Assembly (NCBI GenBank): GCA_955651735.1
Contig: CATPAM010000168.1
Span: forward strand, 1 to 10,675
Direction of reading: 5' to 3'
Origin: Candidatus Acidiferrales bacterium
GTDB lineage: Bacteria > Acidobacteriota > Terriglobia > Acidiferrales > UBA7541
Length of the DNA stretch: 10,675 bases
A program made the translations under genes and the position numbers. Shown one piece after another: positions 1 through 5,675 of the stretch (position 1 is its first letter; the number at the start of each line of letters is the position of its first letter). The notes below the pieces were generated by a model. The model was not told the DNA's origin, searched no databases, and saw only the letters and a program-made list of their open reading frames with translations.

Positions 1-44
1 CCCCCGGATTGCTTCCGCTGGCAATGTTGTATGGTCGGCCGTCT

Positions 45-1037
45 TTATTGCCGGCAGAGGGCGGCGGCGCCGGCAATTCCGGCGTCGGAGCCGTATTTCG
101 CTAGCAGCAGCGGGATTTCGCAGCAGCGCGCATTGATGGACCACTTGGGCAGCTCGGTTTGCATGCGGGGGAAAAACTCGCTCATTAATTGCGCCACGCC
201 GCCGCCAAACACAATTATGTCGGGCTCCAGCAAGTCGATCAGGTTGCCGAGCCACACCGCCAACAAATCCGCTGTCGCTTCCAGAGCTTCTCTGGCTAGC
301 GCATCGCCTGCGTGGAAAGCTTCCGCAACATTTTCCGCCGTCAAGCGCTCGAGGCTGCCGCCGGCGAGTTCGCGCATGCGTGACGGCGTGTTCGATTCCG
401 CCAAGCGTGCCCGCGCGCGCCGCGCAATCGCCGGCCCGGAACACAGCGCCTCGATACATCCGCGTTTTCCGCAGCCGCAGCGCGGGCCGTTGTAGTCGAT
501 GCTGACGTGCCCGCCTTCCGCGGCGCTGCCGGTGCGCCCGTGGTAGATGCGGCGGTCGAAAATAATTCCGGTGCCAATGCCTGTACCGAGCGTAGCGTAG
601 AGCACGTTGCGAAAATCTGCGCCAGCGCCCCAGACTGCTTCGGCCAGTGCCGCGGCATTCGCGTCATTGTCGACCTTCGCGCCAACGTGGAAGGCGCGCT
701 GCACTTTCGCGGCCAGGGGAAAATTGCGCCAGCAGGGCAAATTCGGCGGATTCAACACTACTCCGCGAATTGGATCGAGCGGTCCTGGCGCGCAAATTCC
801 GATTCCAGCCAGCGATGCGTGCGCTTCTGGATGCTTCTCAAAAACAGAGTTGATTGCGCGCTCTACCGCCGCGAATCCCGCCGCCGCATCTTCCTGGGCG
901 GGCATGGCCGCGCGCGTCTGGAACAAGATTGTGCCTCTTGCGTCGACGAGGCCGGCTGCAACCTTCGTTCCGCCGATGTCTACTCCGAGCGTGAAGTCGT
1001 TTCGCTGATTTTCTGCTGCTTGCTCCTTTAGGCTCAT
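45..1037 (-). CDS. ROK-family sugar kinase (glucokinase-like)
   Basis: Predicted cytoplasmic ATP-dependent kinase that phosphorylates a hexose, most likely glucose, on entry to glycolysis. The 330 residues fit the usual ROK kinase length and carry the family landmarks in order: the phosphate-binding DIGGTK (20-25), the NDAN motif with catalytic Asp125, the glycine-rich GTGIGTG (151-157), EGGH (174-177), the zinc-binding CGCGKRGC (187-194, with His177 as the likely fourth ligand), and a C-terminal FGGGV. There is no N-terminal helix-turn-helix, so this is a kinase and not a ROK repressor. The ATG at 1037 follows an AGGTGA ribosome binding site at 1046-1041. The gene lies 67 bases downstream of a sugar transporter on the same strand, which supports a shared transcript and a role in phosphorylating the imported sugar. 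ROK enzymes also include fructokinases, N-acetylglucosamine and N-acetylmannosamine kinases, so the exact sugar is inferred. Confidence 0.93.
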   Translation of the reverse strand: MSLKEQAAENQRNDFTLGVDIGGTKVAAGLVDARGTILFQTRAAMPAQEDAAAGFAAVERAINSVFEKHPEAHASLAGIGICAPGPLDPIRGVVLNPPNLPCWRNFPLAAKVQRAFHVGAKVDNDANAAALAEAVWGAGADFRNVLYATLGTGIGTGIIFDRRIYHGRTGSAAEGGHVSIDYNGPRCGCGKRGCIEALCSGPAIARRARARLAESNTPSRMRELAGGSLERLTAENVAEAFHAGDALAREALEATADLLAVWLGNLIDLLEPDIIVFGGGVAQLMSEFFPRMQTELPKWSINARCCEIPLLLAKYGSDAGIAGAAALCRQ

Positions 1038-1047
1038 TGGTCACCTA

Positions 1048-1078
1048 CGTGAAGACAGCCAAGATTGGCTGTCTCACG
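1048..1078 (-). promoter_or_regulatory. Intercistronic hairpin before the sugar kinase
   Basis: Perfect 10-base arms AGACAGCCAA (1053-1062) and TTGGCTGTCT (1065-1074) flank a two-base centre. The stem extends by CGTG (1048-1051) pairing with CACG (1075-1078) around one bulged A at 1052. It lies between the transporter stop and the kinase start, and ends one base before the kinase ribosome binding site at 1046-1041. No T-tract follows on the minus strand, so it is not a standard intrinsic terminator. An mRNA-stabilising or processing element, a translational gate on the kinase, or a DNA operator are all possible. Confidence 0.6.
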
Positions 1079-1086
1079 GGAGAATG

Positions 1087-1110
1087 GTCCATCACTCTAG
1101 TCCATCACTC
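1087..1110. repeat. Short tandem duplication at the transporter stop
   Basis: GTCCATCACTC occurs twice, at 1087-1097 and 1100-1110, giving a period of 13 bases. The right copy contains the transporter stop codon (1105-1107) and its last residue. The second copy lies just beyond the stop, so the duplication does not change the protein. It looks like a small slippage event. Confidence 0.7.
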
Positions 1111-2433
1111 GATTCCGAGGCGCTGCTGCATTTGTTCTAAGGTGACTCGTTTGGTTTCCGGGTAGAAAAAGAGGACCACGAAGAATTGCAGGACCATCAT
1201 TGCGGAGAAAAACATGAAGGGATACGCGCCGGAGGATTTCGCGAGCTGCGGGAACGTGTACGCGATGACGGCGTTCATCACCCAGTGGGAGGAACTGCCC
1301 AGCGCCTGTCCCTTGGCGCGCACGCGATTGGGAAAAACTTCGCTGATATAGACCCAGATGACCGCGCCCTGCGAAATGGCGAAAAATGCGATGTACGCCA
1401 CCAGGAACCACAGCAAATATTCCTGATGCTGGTGAGTCAGAAAAACGCGAGCGACACCGGCCAGGCACAACGCCGTCCCGACCGAGCCGATCAGCAGCAG
1501 AGTTTTCCGCCCCAACTTGTCGATGACGGACATCGCTAAAAGTGTCGCGAGCAAGTTCATCCCGCCGACGGCCACAGCTTGTAGGTCGCCGGAAAGCTTG
1601 CTGAATCCGGCGGCGCCGAAAATGTCGTTGAGGTAATAGAGGATGGCGTTGATGCCGGAAAGCTGGTTGAACATGCCGATGGTGATGGCGAGAAAAATGG
1701 GAAGGCGATATTTCCACGTGAAGAGCGGCTCGGTTTTTTCTAGTCTTTCCAGGTGCACGGAGCTGACGATTTCCTGCAACTCTGTCTCGGTATCTTCGGC
1801 GCCCATTTTCTGCAACACCGCACGCGCTTCGTCGACTCGCTTTTGCGTGACCAGCCAGCGCGGGCTTTGTGGGATGCCAAATAGCATGACCAAGAACAGG
1901 ACAGCCGGAAGCGCAGCGACGCCGAACTGCCAGCGCCATTCCGCCGGGCCCAGTCCCTGGCGCGCGATTACGAAGTTCGACAAATAGGCGAGCAGGATAC
2001 CGATGACGATGTTGATCTGAAACATGCCGACAAGGCGGCCGCGGATTCTTGCCGGTGCCAGTTCCGCGATGTACACCGGACCCAGGACCGACGAGCCACC
2101 GATGCCCAGGCCGCCGAGAAAACGCGCCAAAAGCAACGTGTCCCAGCTCCACGCGAAAGCGCAGCCCAGGGCGGAGAGGACATAGAAGATAGCCAACACG
2201 CGCAGCGTCTCTCTCGCTCCATATTTCTGGCCAGGAATGCCGGCGGACATTGCGCCGATGACCGTGCCAATCAGCGCCATGGCGACGGTGACACCCAGTT
2301 GCTGCGGCATTAGAGCGTAAGCCAGCGTGAGCGAGTGTGTGGTGCCGGCGATTACGGCGGTGTCGAAACCAAACAGAAGTCCACCGAGCGCACCGACCGC
2401 GGTGGCTTTGAGCAGGTTGGGGTTAAGTTTCAT
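1105..2433 (-). CDS. Sugar porter family MFS transporter
   Basis: Predicted inner-membrane 12-helix sugar:proton symporter of the sugar porter branch of the major facilitator superfamily. The 442 residues match the XylE/GalP/GLUT-like size. Family signatures appear in order: GFDTAVIAG in helix 1 (22-30), the RFLGGLGIGG...PVYIAELAPARIRGR block (104-133), PQSPRWL (188-194) before the central cytoplasmic loop (about 195-240), QLSGINAILYY in helix 7 (257-267), DKLGRK (305-310), VYISEVFPNRVRAKG (361-375) and the terminal PETK (425-428). The helix 7 QLSGIN segment carries sugar-contacting residues in characterised members. The ATG at 2433 gives the expected short N-terminus before helix 1, although no clear ribosome binding site precedes it. 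It is first in an operon with the ROK kinase, so a hexose is the likely substrate; the exact sugar cannot be read from sequence. Confidence 0.93.
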   Translation of the reverse strand: MKLNPNLLKATAVGALGGLLFGFDTAVIAGTTHSLTLAYALMPQQLGVTVAMALIGTVIGAMSAGIPGQKYGARETLRVLAIFYVLSALGCAFAWSWDTLLLARFLGGLGIGGSSVLGPVYIAELAPARIRGRLVGMFQINIVIGILLAYLSNFVIARQGLGPAEWRWQFGVAALPAVLFLVMLFGIPQSPRWLVTQKRVDEARAVLQKMGAEDTETELQEIVSSVHLERLEKTEPLFTWKYRLPIFLAITIGMFNQLSGINAILYYLNDIFGAAGFSKLSGDLQAVAVGGMNLLATLLAMSVIDKLGRKTLLLIGSVGTALCLAGVARVFLTHQHQEYLLWFLVAYIAFFAISQGAVIWVYISEVFPNRVRAKGQALGSSSHWVMNAVIAYTFPQLAKSSGAYPFMFFSAMMVLQFFVVLFFYPETKRVTLEQMQQRLGIE

Positions 2434-3070
2434 CGAGTGTTTGCGCTAGGAGCCAGTTCCTTTGGGCGCATATCGTCCTCTGCATGGCCACGGTCGTCAA
2501 GAGTGCGTTGGAATTTCGTAGTTAACAATAATCGGACCCCACCCCCCTGTTTTTCGGATGTGTGGCAAGGAAAGGGGTTACCGGCGCATCTTCCGGATGT
2601 CTGACAGAGAAACGATCTAGGGGTTTGCTCGTTGAAGTTTGAAAGGGCACAACGTATTCGGAACGGAATGACGCCACACGCTGGGGCAATGCGAATGGTT
2701 ATCAAAATAAAGGGATTGCAGGAAAAGCAATTGGCAAGCATGTGGAAACAAAGGGGCAGCAAAAACACGTGACTCGTGATCCGTGAAGGCGCGCGTCGCG
2801 GTGATTCGTTGTGACAGCAATCTTAGCTGCCTGTGGGCGCAGGACCGTGCAGGGCTGTAGGAGCAGCGTTTGAAAATGGCGGGTGGATTGGGTTGCAGCT
2901 TGGCGATCACGATTTATTTTACTGGGCTCGGAGAGCGGCGAAAACTAGTCGTAGGGACAAAAGTGAATCACCTGTCCTGAACCGATGGGGTGCTCCGGTA
3001 GCTAGATTGGACGGTCGGGAAGCAAGTCAAATTGCGGACGAATCTGTTTTCTGATCGCTGGCAGGGGCAC
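2434..3070. other. Long intergenic region without a convincing gene
   Basis: About 640 bases separate the divergent sugar operon and ArsR operon. Reading frames of up to 112 residues exist on both strands (for example minus 2430-2768 and 2617-2910), but their translations are low in recognisable motifs, lack ribosome binding sites and overlap one another. Base composition is more A-rich in 2690-2770 than in the flanking genes. A degenerate direct repeat lies at 2551-2612. A GTTAAC palindrome sits at 2521-2526. I see no tRNA, no clear intrinsic terminator and no good promoter for the transporter here. It may hold regulatory sites, a small RNA or decayed sequence. Confidence 0.5.
2551..2612. 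repeat. Degenerate direct repeat upstream of the sugar operon
   Basis: Two 23-base copies, 2551-2573 and 2590-2612, match at about 17 positions. The shared core is CGGATGT-S-TG-R-CA (2555-2567 and 2594-2606), and the period is 39 bases. They lie about 120-180 bases upstream of the transporter start, a plausible place for paired regulator sites. Chance similarity is possible. Confidence 0.35.
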
Positions 3071-3100
3071 TTTACATATTCCCATATAAGCATGTATTAT
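3071..3100 (+). promoter_or_regulatory. Promoter and candidate autoregulatory operator of the arsR operon
   Basis: A sigma-70-like promoter is visible: TTTACA (3071-3076), an 18-base spacer, then TATTAT (3095-3100). The standard spacing puts transcription start at about 3107, the A of the repressor ATG, so a leaderless mRNA is predicted. An inverted repeat TACAT-N14-ATGTA (3073-3077 and 3092-3096) spans the promoter. That is where an ArsR-type autorepressor would be expected to bind. The segment is clearly AT-richer than its surroundings. The operator assignment is inference from position and symmetry only. Confidence 0.55.
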
Positions 3101-3106
3101 TCTCCC

Positions 3107-3439
3107 ATGGCTCGAGCGGCTACGACTTCCGATGCATTTAACGCGGTGGCGGAGCCTCGCCGGCGGGACATACTGAGTTATTTGGCGCTGCAGGAACGGC
3201 CGGTTGGCGACATTGTGGTGGCGCTGGGTCTGGAGCAGCCGTCGGTTTCCAAGCACCTGCGGGTGCTCAAGGATGTCGGCCTGGTGCGCGTGCGGCGCGA
3301 AGGGCGGCACATGCTGTACCGAGTTAACGCGGAGGCGATTCGTCCCTTGCACGAATGGGCGGGCACCTTCGAGCGGTTCTGGCGGCATCAACTGCAGAAG
3401 GTGAAGGAACGCGCGGAAGAGAAGATGACAAAGGTTTGA
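3107..3439 (+). CDS. ArsR/SmtB-family winged-helix repressor
   Basis: A 110-residue DNA-binding repressor, expected to act as a cytoplasmic dimer. The winged helix-turn-helix spans about residues 8-75. The recognition helix is in QPSVSKHLRVLKDVGLV (44-60), and the wing is RVRREGRHMLYRV. The metal-binding ELCVCDL-type motif of true arsenic or zinc sensors is absent and the protein has no cysteine, so metal sensing through that site is unlikely. This form resembles the SdpR-like ArsR proteins commonly encoded next to SRPBCC (AHSA1) proteins. The ATG at 3107 is preferred over the in-frame ATG at 3092 because 3092 overlaps the apparent -10 element. No ribosome binding site precedes 3107, which fits leaderless translation. 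It heads a four-gene operon and probably represses it. The signal it senses is unknown. Confidence 0.9.
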   Translation: MARAATTSDAFNAVAEPRRRDILSYLALQERPVGDIVVALGLEQPSVSKHLRVLKDVGLVRVRREGRHMLYRVNAEAIRPLHEWAGTFERFWRHQLQKVKERAEEKMTKV

Positions 3440-3465
3440 TTCTGATTTCAATTCCAGGAGGAACG

Positions 3466-3942
3466 ATGATTTCGACAATATCCACGATCGAGAAAATGAC
3501 GCTCAGCCTTACCGAGGAAGTCCCCGTGCAGGCGCCGATTGAAGTGACGTTCGCGACGCTGCTGGAGCAACTGGGGCCGCTGAACGGCACACCGGAAGGG
3601 CAATCCATGTCGATGAAAATCGAGCCCTGGCCGGGCGGAAGGTGGTACCGCGACCTGGGCGACGGCAACGGACACTTCTGGGCCCATGTGCAGGCCATCA
3701 AGCGGCCGACGCTGCTGGAAATCACCGGGCCTTTGTTCATGTCGTATCCGGTCATCTCCAATGTGCAGTACCGATTCAGCGAGGTGGATGGCGGCACGCT
3801 GATCAAGTTTCATCACACGGCGCTCGGGCTGATTCAGGATGAGCACAGAGAAGGAGTAGGGAAGGGCTGGGGGCACATCCATGCGAACGTGCGGAAGCGT
3901 GCGGAGGCGCCGGTGCGCGCAGGAAAAGCGGCGGGGCGGTAA
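3466..3942 (+). CDS. SRPBCC (AHSA1-like) domain protein
   Basis: A 158-residue soluble protein with the START/Bet v1-like SRPBCC fold, which forms a deep hydrophobic pocket. Family features are EVPVQAPIEVTFATLLEQLG near the N-terminus (18-37), EPWPGGRWYRDLG (53-65) in the beta sheet, LEITGPLF (84-91), and the C-terminal helix beginning EHREGVGKGW (126-135). The start is set by a strong AGGAGG site at 3456-3461, four bases before the ATG, so longer in-frame starts inside arsR are rejected. It follows arsR by 26 bases. ArsR plus SRPBCC pairs are widespread, and the SRPBCC member may bind a small hydrophobic ligand, but no ligand or reaction can be inferred here. The last 12 or so residues are basic and low in complexity. 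Confidence 0.85.
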   Translation: MISTISTIEKMTLSLTEEVPVQAPIEVTFATLLEQLGPLNGTPEGQSMSMKIEPWPGGRWYRDLGDGNGHFWAHVQAIKRPTLLEITGPLFMSYPVISNVQYRFSEVDGGTLIKFHHTALGLIQDEHREGVGKGWGHIHANVRKRAEAPVRAGKAAGR

Positions 3943-3958
3943 GCAAGAGGAGATTGGT

Positions 3959-4126
3959 ATGTGTCCAGCATGCTGGGCAACTCTGGCGATGATTGTTGTG
4001 GGTGCATCTTCGACGGGCGGTTTGGCGGCGTTGGTGGTGAACAAGTTTCGCAACGACACCAGCGCGAAGTCGAATATTGCGCTTAGCAAATTGAAGGAGT
4101 CTCAAACAAAGGAGAACGGGTCATGA
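3959..4126 (+). CDS. Small CPAC-motif membrane protein
   Basis: A 55-residue protein starting MCPACW, followed by one hydrophobic segment (about 6-28, rich in Gly/Ala/Val) and a polar, lysine-rich tail (29-55). The most likely topology is a single transmembrane helix with the basic tail in the cytoplasm, which would place the CPAC pair (Cys2, Cys5) at or near the outer face. It is supported as a real gene by a good AAGAGGAGA ribosome binding site (3945-3953), a 16-base gap from the SRPBCC stop, and an ATGA overlap with the next gene. The upstream in-frame ATG at 3881 lies inside the SRPBCC gene and lacks a ribosome binding site. I recall similar short MCPAC proteins near DUF899 genes in other bacteria, but know of no assigned function. 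The cysteine pair suggests a redox or metal role; this is inference. Confidence 0.75.
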   Translation: MCPACWATLAMIVVGASSTGGLAALVVNKFRNDTSAKSNIALSKLKESQTKENGS

Positions 4127-4902
4127 GCAAGAGCACGATTCAAAATCCAAGAGTGGTTACGCGAGAGGAGTGGCTCGCAGCGCGCAAGGAGTTGCTGGCC
4201 AAAGAAAAGAGCCTCACGCGCCAGCGGGACGCGCTCAGCGCGGAACGGCGGCAACTGCCATGGGTGAAAGTCGATAAGGAATACATTTTCGATGCCCAGG
4301 GCGGCAAGAAGACGCTTGCGGATCTCTTCGAGGGAAGAAGCCAACTTATCGTGTATCACTTCATGTTTGGTCCAGATTGGAAGGAAGGCTGCCCGAGCTG
4401 TTCTTTCAATATGGATCATACGGACGGCGCTCTCGTGCACCTCGCGCAGCGCGATGTGTCGTTCGCGGCGATTTCGCGGGCTACACTGCCGCAAATCGAA
4501 GCGTTCAAAAAGCGCATGGGCTGGCGCTTCCCGTGGGTGTCGTCGAACAGCAACAACTTCAATCGCGACTATAACGTTTCATTCACGAAAGAGGAAAAAG
4601 CGAGCGGCAAGATGTACTACAACTACGCGATTCAAGCATTTCCGAGCGAGGAAGGGCCGGGAATCAGCGTCTTCTACAAGGACAAGAGCGGAACCATCTT
4701 CCACACCTATTCCGCTTACGCGCGTGGCACGGAGATGACGGTCAACGCGTACAACTATCTTGATTTCGTGCCGAAAGGCCGCGACGAGGATTCCTTGCCG
4801 TTTACGATGGCTTGGGTTCGCCACCACGACCGCTACACTGACGGCCACCTGGCCGACAAAGACAAACCGTATTGGCCCGCCAATGCGGCTTCTGCGTCAT
4901 AA
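4123..4902 (+). CDS. DUF899 thioredoxin-like family protein
   Basis: A 259-residue cytoplasmic protein of the DUF899 (COG4312) family, predicted to have a thioredoxin-like fold. It shows the family's N-terminal signature ending in LPWVKVDKEYIFD (45-57), LIVYHFMFGPDW (75-86), and a CPSCS motif with Cys90 and Cys93 at the thioredoxin active-site position. The segment GWRFPWVSSNSNNFNRDYNVSF (133-154) and the FHTYSAYARG region (193-202) are also typical. The protein lacks a signal peptide. No reaction is established for the family as far as I know; a thiol-disulfide or peroxiredoxin-like role is inferred from the fold and the CxxC. The start codon overlaps the stop of the small membrane protein (ATGA at 4123-4126), so translational coupling is likely. 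A short GC-rich dyad (4904-4917) follows the stop codon. Confidence 0.92.
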   Translation: MSKSTIQNPRVVTREEWLAARKELLAKEKSLTRQRDALSAERRQLPWVKVDKEYIFDAQGGKKTLADLFEGRSQLIVYHFMFGPDWKEGCPSCSFNMDHTDGALVHLAQRDVSFAAISRATLPQIEAFKKRMGWRFPWVSSNSNNFNRDYNVSFTKEEKASGKMYYNYAIQAFPSEEGPGISVFYKDKSGTIFHTYSAYARGTEMTVNAYNYLDFVPKGRDEDSLPFTMAWVRHHDRYTDGHLADKDKPYWPANAASAS

Positions 4903-4946
4903 AACCGGCGTGCCGGTGCGCGTACAGCGAGCCGGCGAAGCAATAC

Positions 4947-4979
4947 AAAAAGGGCGCGAGCCTTGGGAGGCTCGCGCCC
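4947..4979 (-). terminator. Intrinsic terminator for the secreted-protein gene
   Basis: A perfect 11-base stem, GGGCGCGAGCC (4952-4962) with GGCTCGCGCCC (4969-4979), closes a six-base loop. On the minus strand it is followed by five T residues (4951-4947), giving a classic Rho-independent terminator 28 bases after the secreted-protein stop codon. On the plus strand there is no T-tract, so it would end the DUF899 transcript only weakly, if at all. Confidence 0.85.
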
Positions 4980-5007
4980 GGGCAGTGCTTGGGTCTAGGT
5001 GGAGACC

Positions 5008-5427
5008 TTACCTCGCCTTCATAGCCACGAGGACCTGCTCTCGTGTCACCGGACCCTGGGCCAGCTCGACGTCCTTGGGGGCCTTCGGCGCTGCGTAGCG
5101 GAGGGTACGCCCAATGCCGGACAAGCGAAGCTCCGTGACGGCAGAGACGCTGCCGCGAGTTTCGATGACCAGCATGCTCTGCTCGTTGACTTTCTCGTCG
5201 GCGACCAAAGCGGGAATGAACTGCGAGCCCTTCGGGCCGTTGAGCTTGATGGGGGACGAGATGTCGAGGGACTTCATCTCGAAAGTGTAGTCGCCCGCGG
5301 GCAACGTGGCGTTCTGCCAGCGGACTTCATGGCGGAGAGTAAAACTGTCTTTGTAAATTCCCTGAGCAGTGGCGGGTGTCGCGCTTGCGCAAACGGCTGC
5401 CAACGCGAAGGCTGCGATTACCAGCAT
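5008..5427 (-). CDS. Small secreted protein of unknown function, start disturbed
   Basis: A 139-residue protein with a hydrophobic N-terminus (2-16) and an Ala-rich ATPATAQ cleavage site near residue 21, so export by the Sec pathway is likely. The mature part (about 118 residues) is beta-rich, with LPAGDYTFEM (42-51), ALVADEKVNEQSMLVIETRG (73-92) and TELRLSGIGRTLRY (98-111). It resembles short exported proteins common in Acidobacteria, with no function known to me. The ATG at 5427 is the first in-frame ATG next to the hydrophobic core, but it lacks a ribosome binding site and a basic n-region. The good AAGGAGG site (5457-5451) instead serves an out-of-frame ATG at 5447, whose nine-codon frame ends at 5418. 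An N-terminal frameshift or sequence error is therefore likely. Open frame continues upstream to 5742, but that part overlaps the oxidoreductase gene and looks non-coding. Confidence 0.72.
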   Translation of the reverse strand: MLVIAAFALAAVCASATPATAQGIYKDSFTLRHEVRWQNATLPAGDYTFEMKSLDISSPIKLNGPKGSQFIPALVADEKVNEQSMLVIETRGSVSAVTELRLSGIGRTLRYAAPKAPKDVELAQGPVTREQVLVAMKAR

Positions 5428-5518
5428 CGATTCCGAAGCGATGTCATAAACCTCCTTGCGAAGCTTGGGTCGATTGCGGCCTTTCAGGTTTGATCTTGGG
5501 TCGCACGCCAGTAGCGGG

Positions 5519-5534
5519 AGCATTCGACGGGCCA
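5519..5534 (-). promoter_or_regulatory. Possible sigma-54 promoter of the secreted-protein gene
   Basis: On the minus strand TGGCCCGTCGAATGCT keeps the invariant GG and GC of the -24/-12 elements at the correct 10-base spacing. It differs from TGGCACG-N4-TTGCT at two positions. Transcription would start near 5508, about 60-80 bases before the gene. No sigma-70 promoter of similar quality was seen here. The match could be chance in GC-rich DNA. Confidence 0.3.
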
Positions 5535-5625
5535 CGCCGGAAAGTTTCAGCGAAGCCATTTGACAAGCGGGCGCAACAGGTTGAAGCGCAAGGAGATAGC
5601 TGGTCGGCGGTGAGGGAGCCAGAGG

Positions 5626-5639
5626 ACAAGGCGCCTTGT
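5626..5639. repeat. Perfect 14-base palindrome
   Basis: ACAAGGCGCCTTGT is perfectly self-complementary. It lies between the oxidoreductase stop and the secreted-protein gene, about 125 bases upstream of the start site predicted from the sigma-54-like element. That is a usual distance for an enhancer-binding activator. A palindrome of this length is expected about once per 16 kb by chance, so this is weak evidence of a binding site. Confidence 0.3.
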
Positions 5640-5675
5640 ACGGCGCTGCGATTTCTCTCTGAGCGGATAGAGGGG

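Noticed and set aside
1097..2152. 351-residue minus-strand ORF in another frame of the transporter
   Set aside because: It overlaps the transporter, whose frame carries all sugar-porter signatures; this frame is Arg/His-rich with none.
2617..2910. 97-residue minus-strand ORF in the intergenic gap
   Set aside because: No ribosome binding site, no recognisable motif, and it overlaps another equally poor ORF.
3107..3439. Arsenic-resistance function for the ArsR protein
   Set aside because: The protein has no cysteine and the neighbours include no ars genes, so a metalloid role is not supported.
3355..3465. N-terminal extension of the SRPBCC protein into arsR
   Set aside because: It overlaps arsR in another frame, and a strong ribosome binding site supports the ATG at 3466.
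4904..4917. ACCGGC-GT-GCCGGT dyad after the DUF899 stop as a terminator
   Set aside because: The arms are six bases with a two-base centre and no T-tract follows, so it is not a convincing intrinsic terminator.
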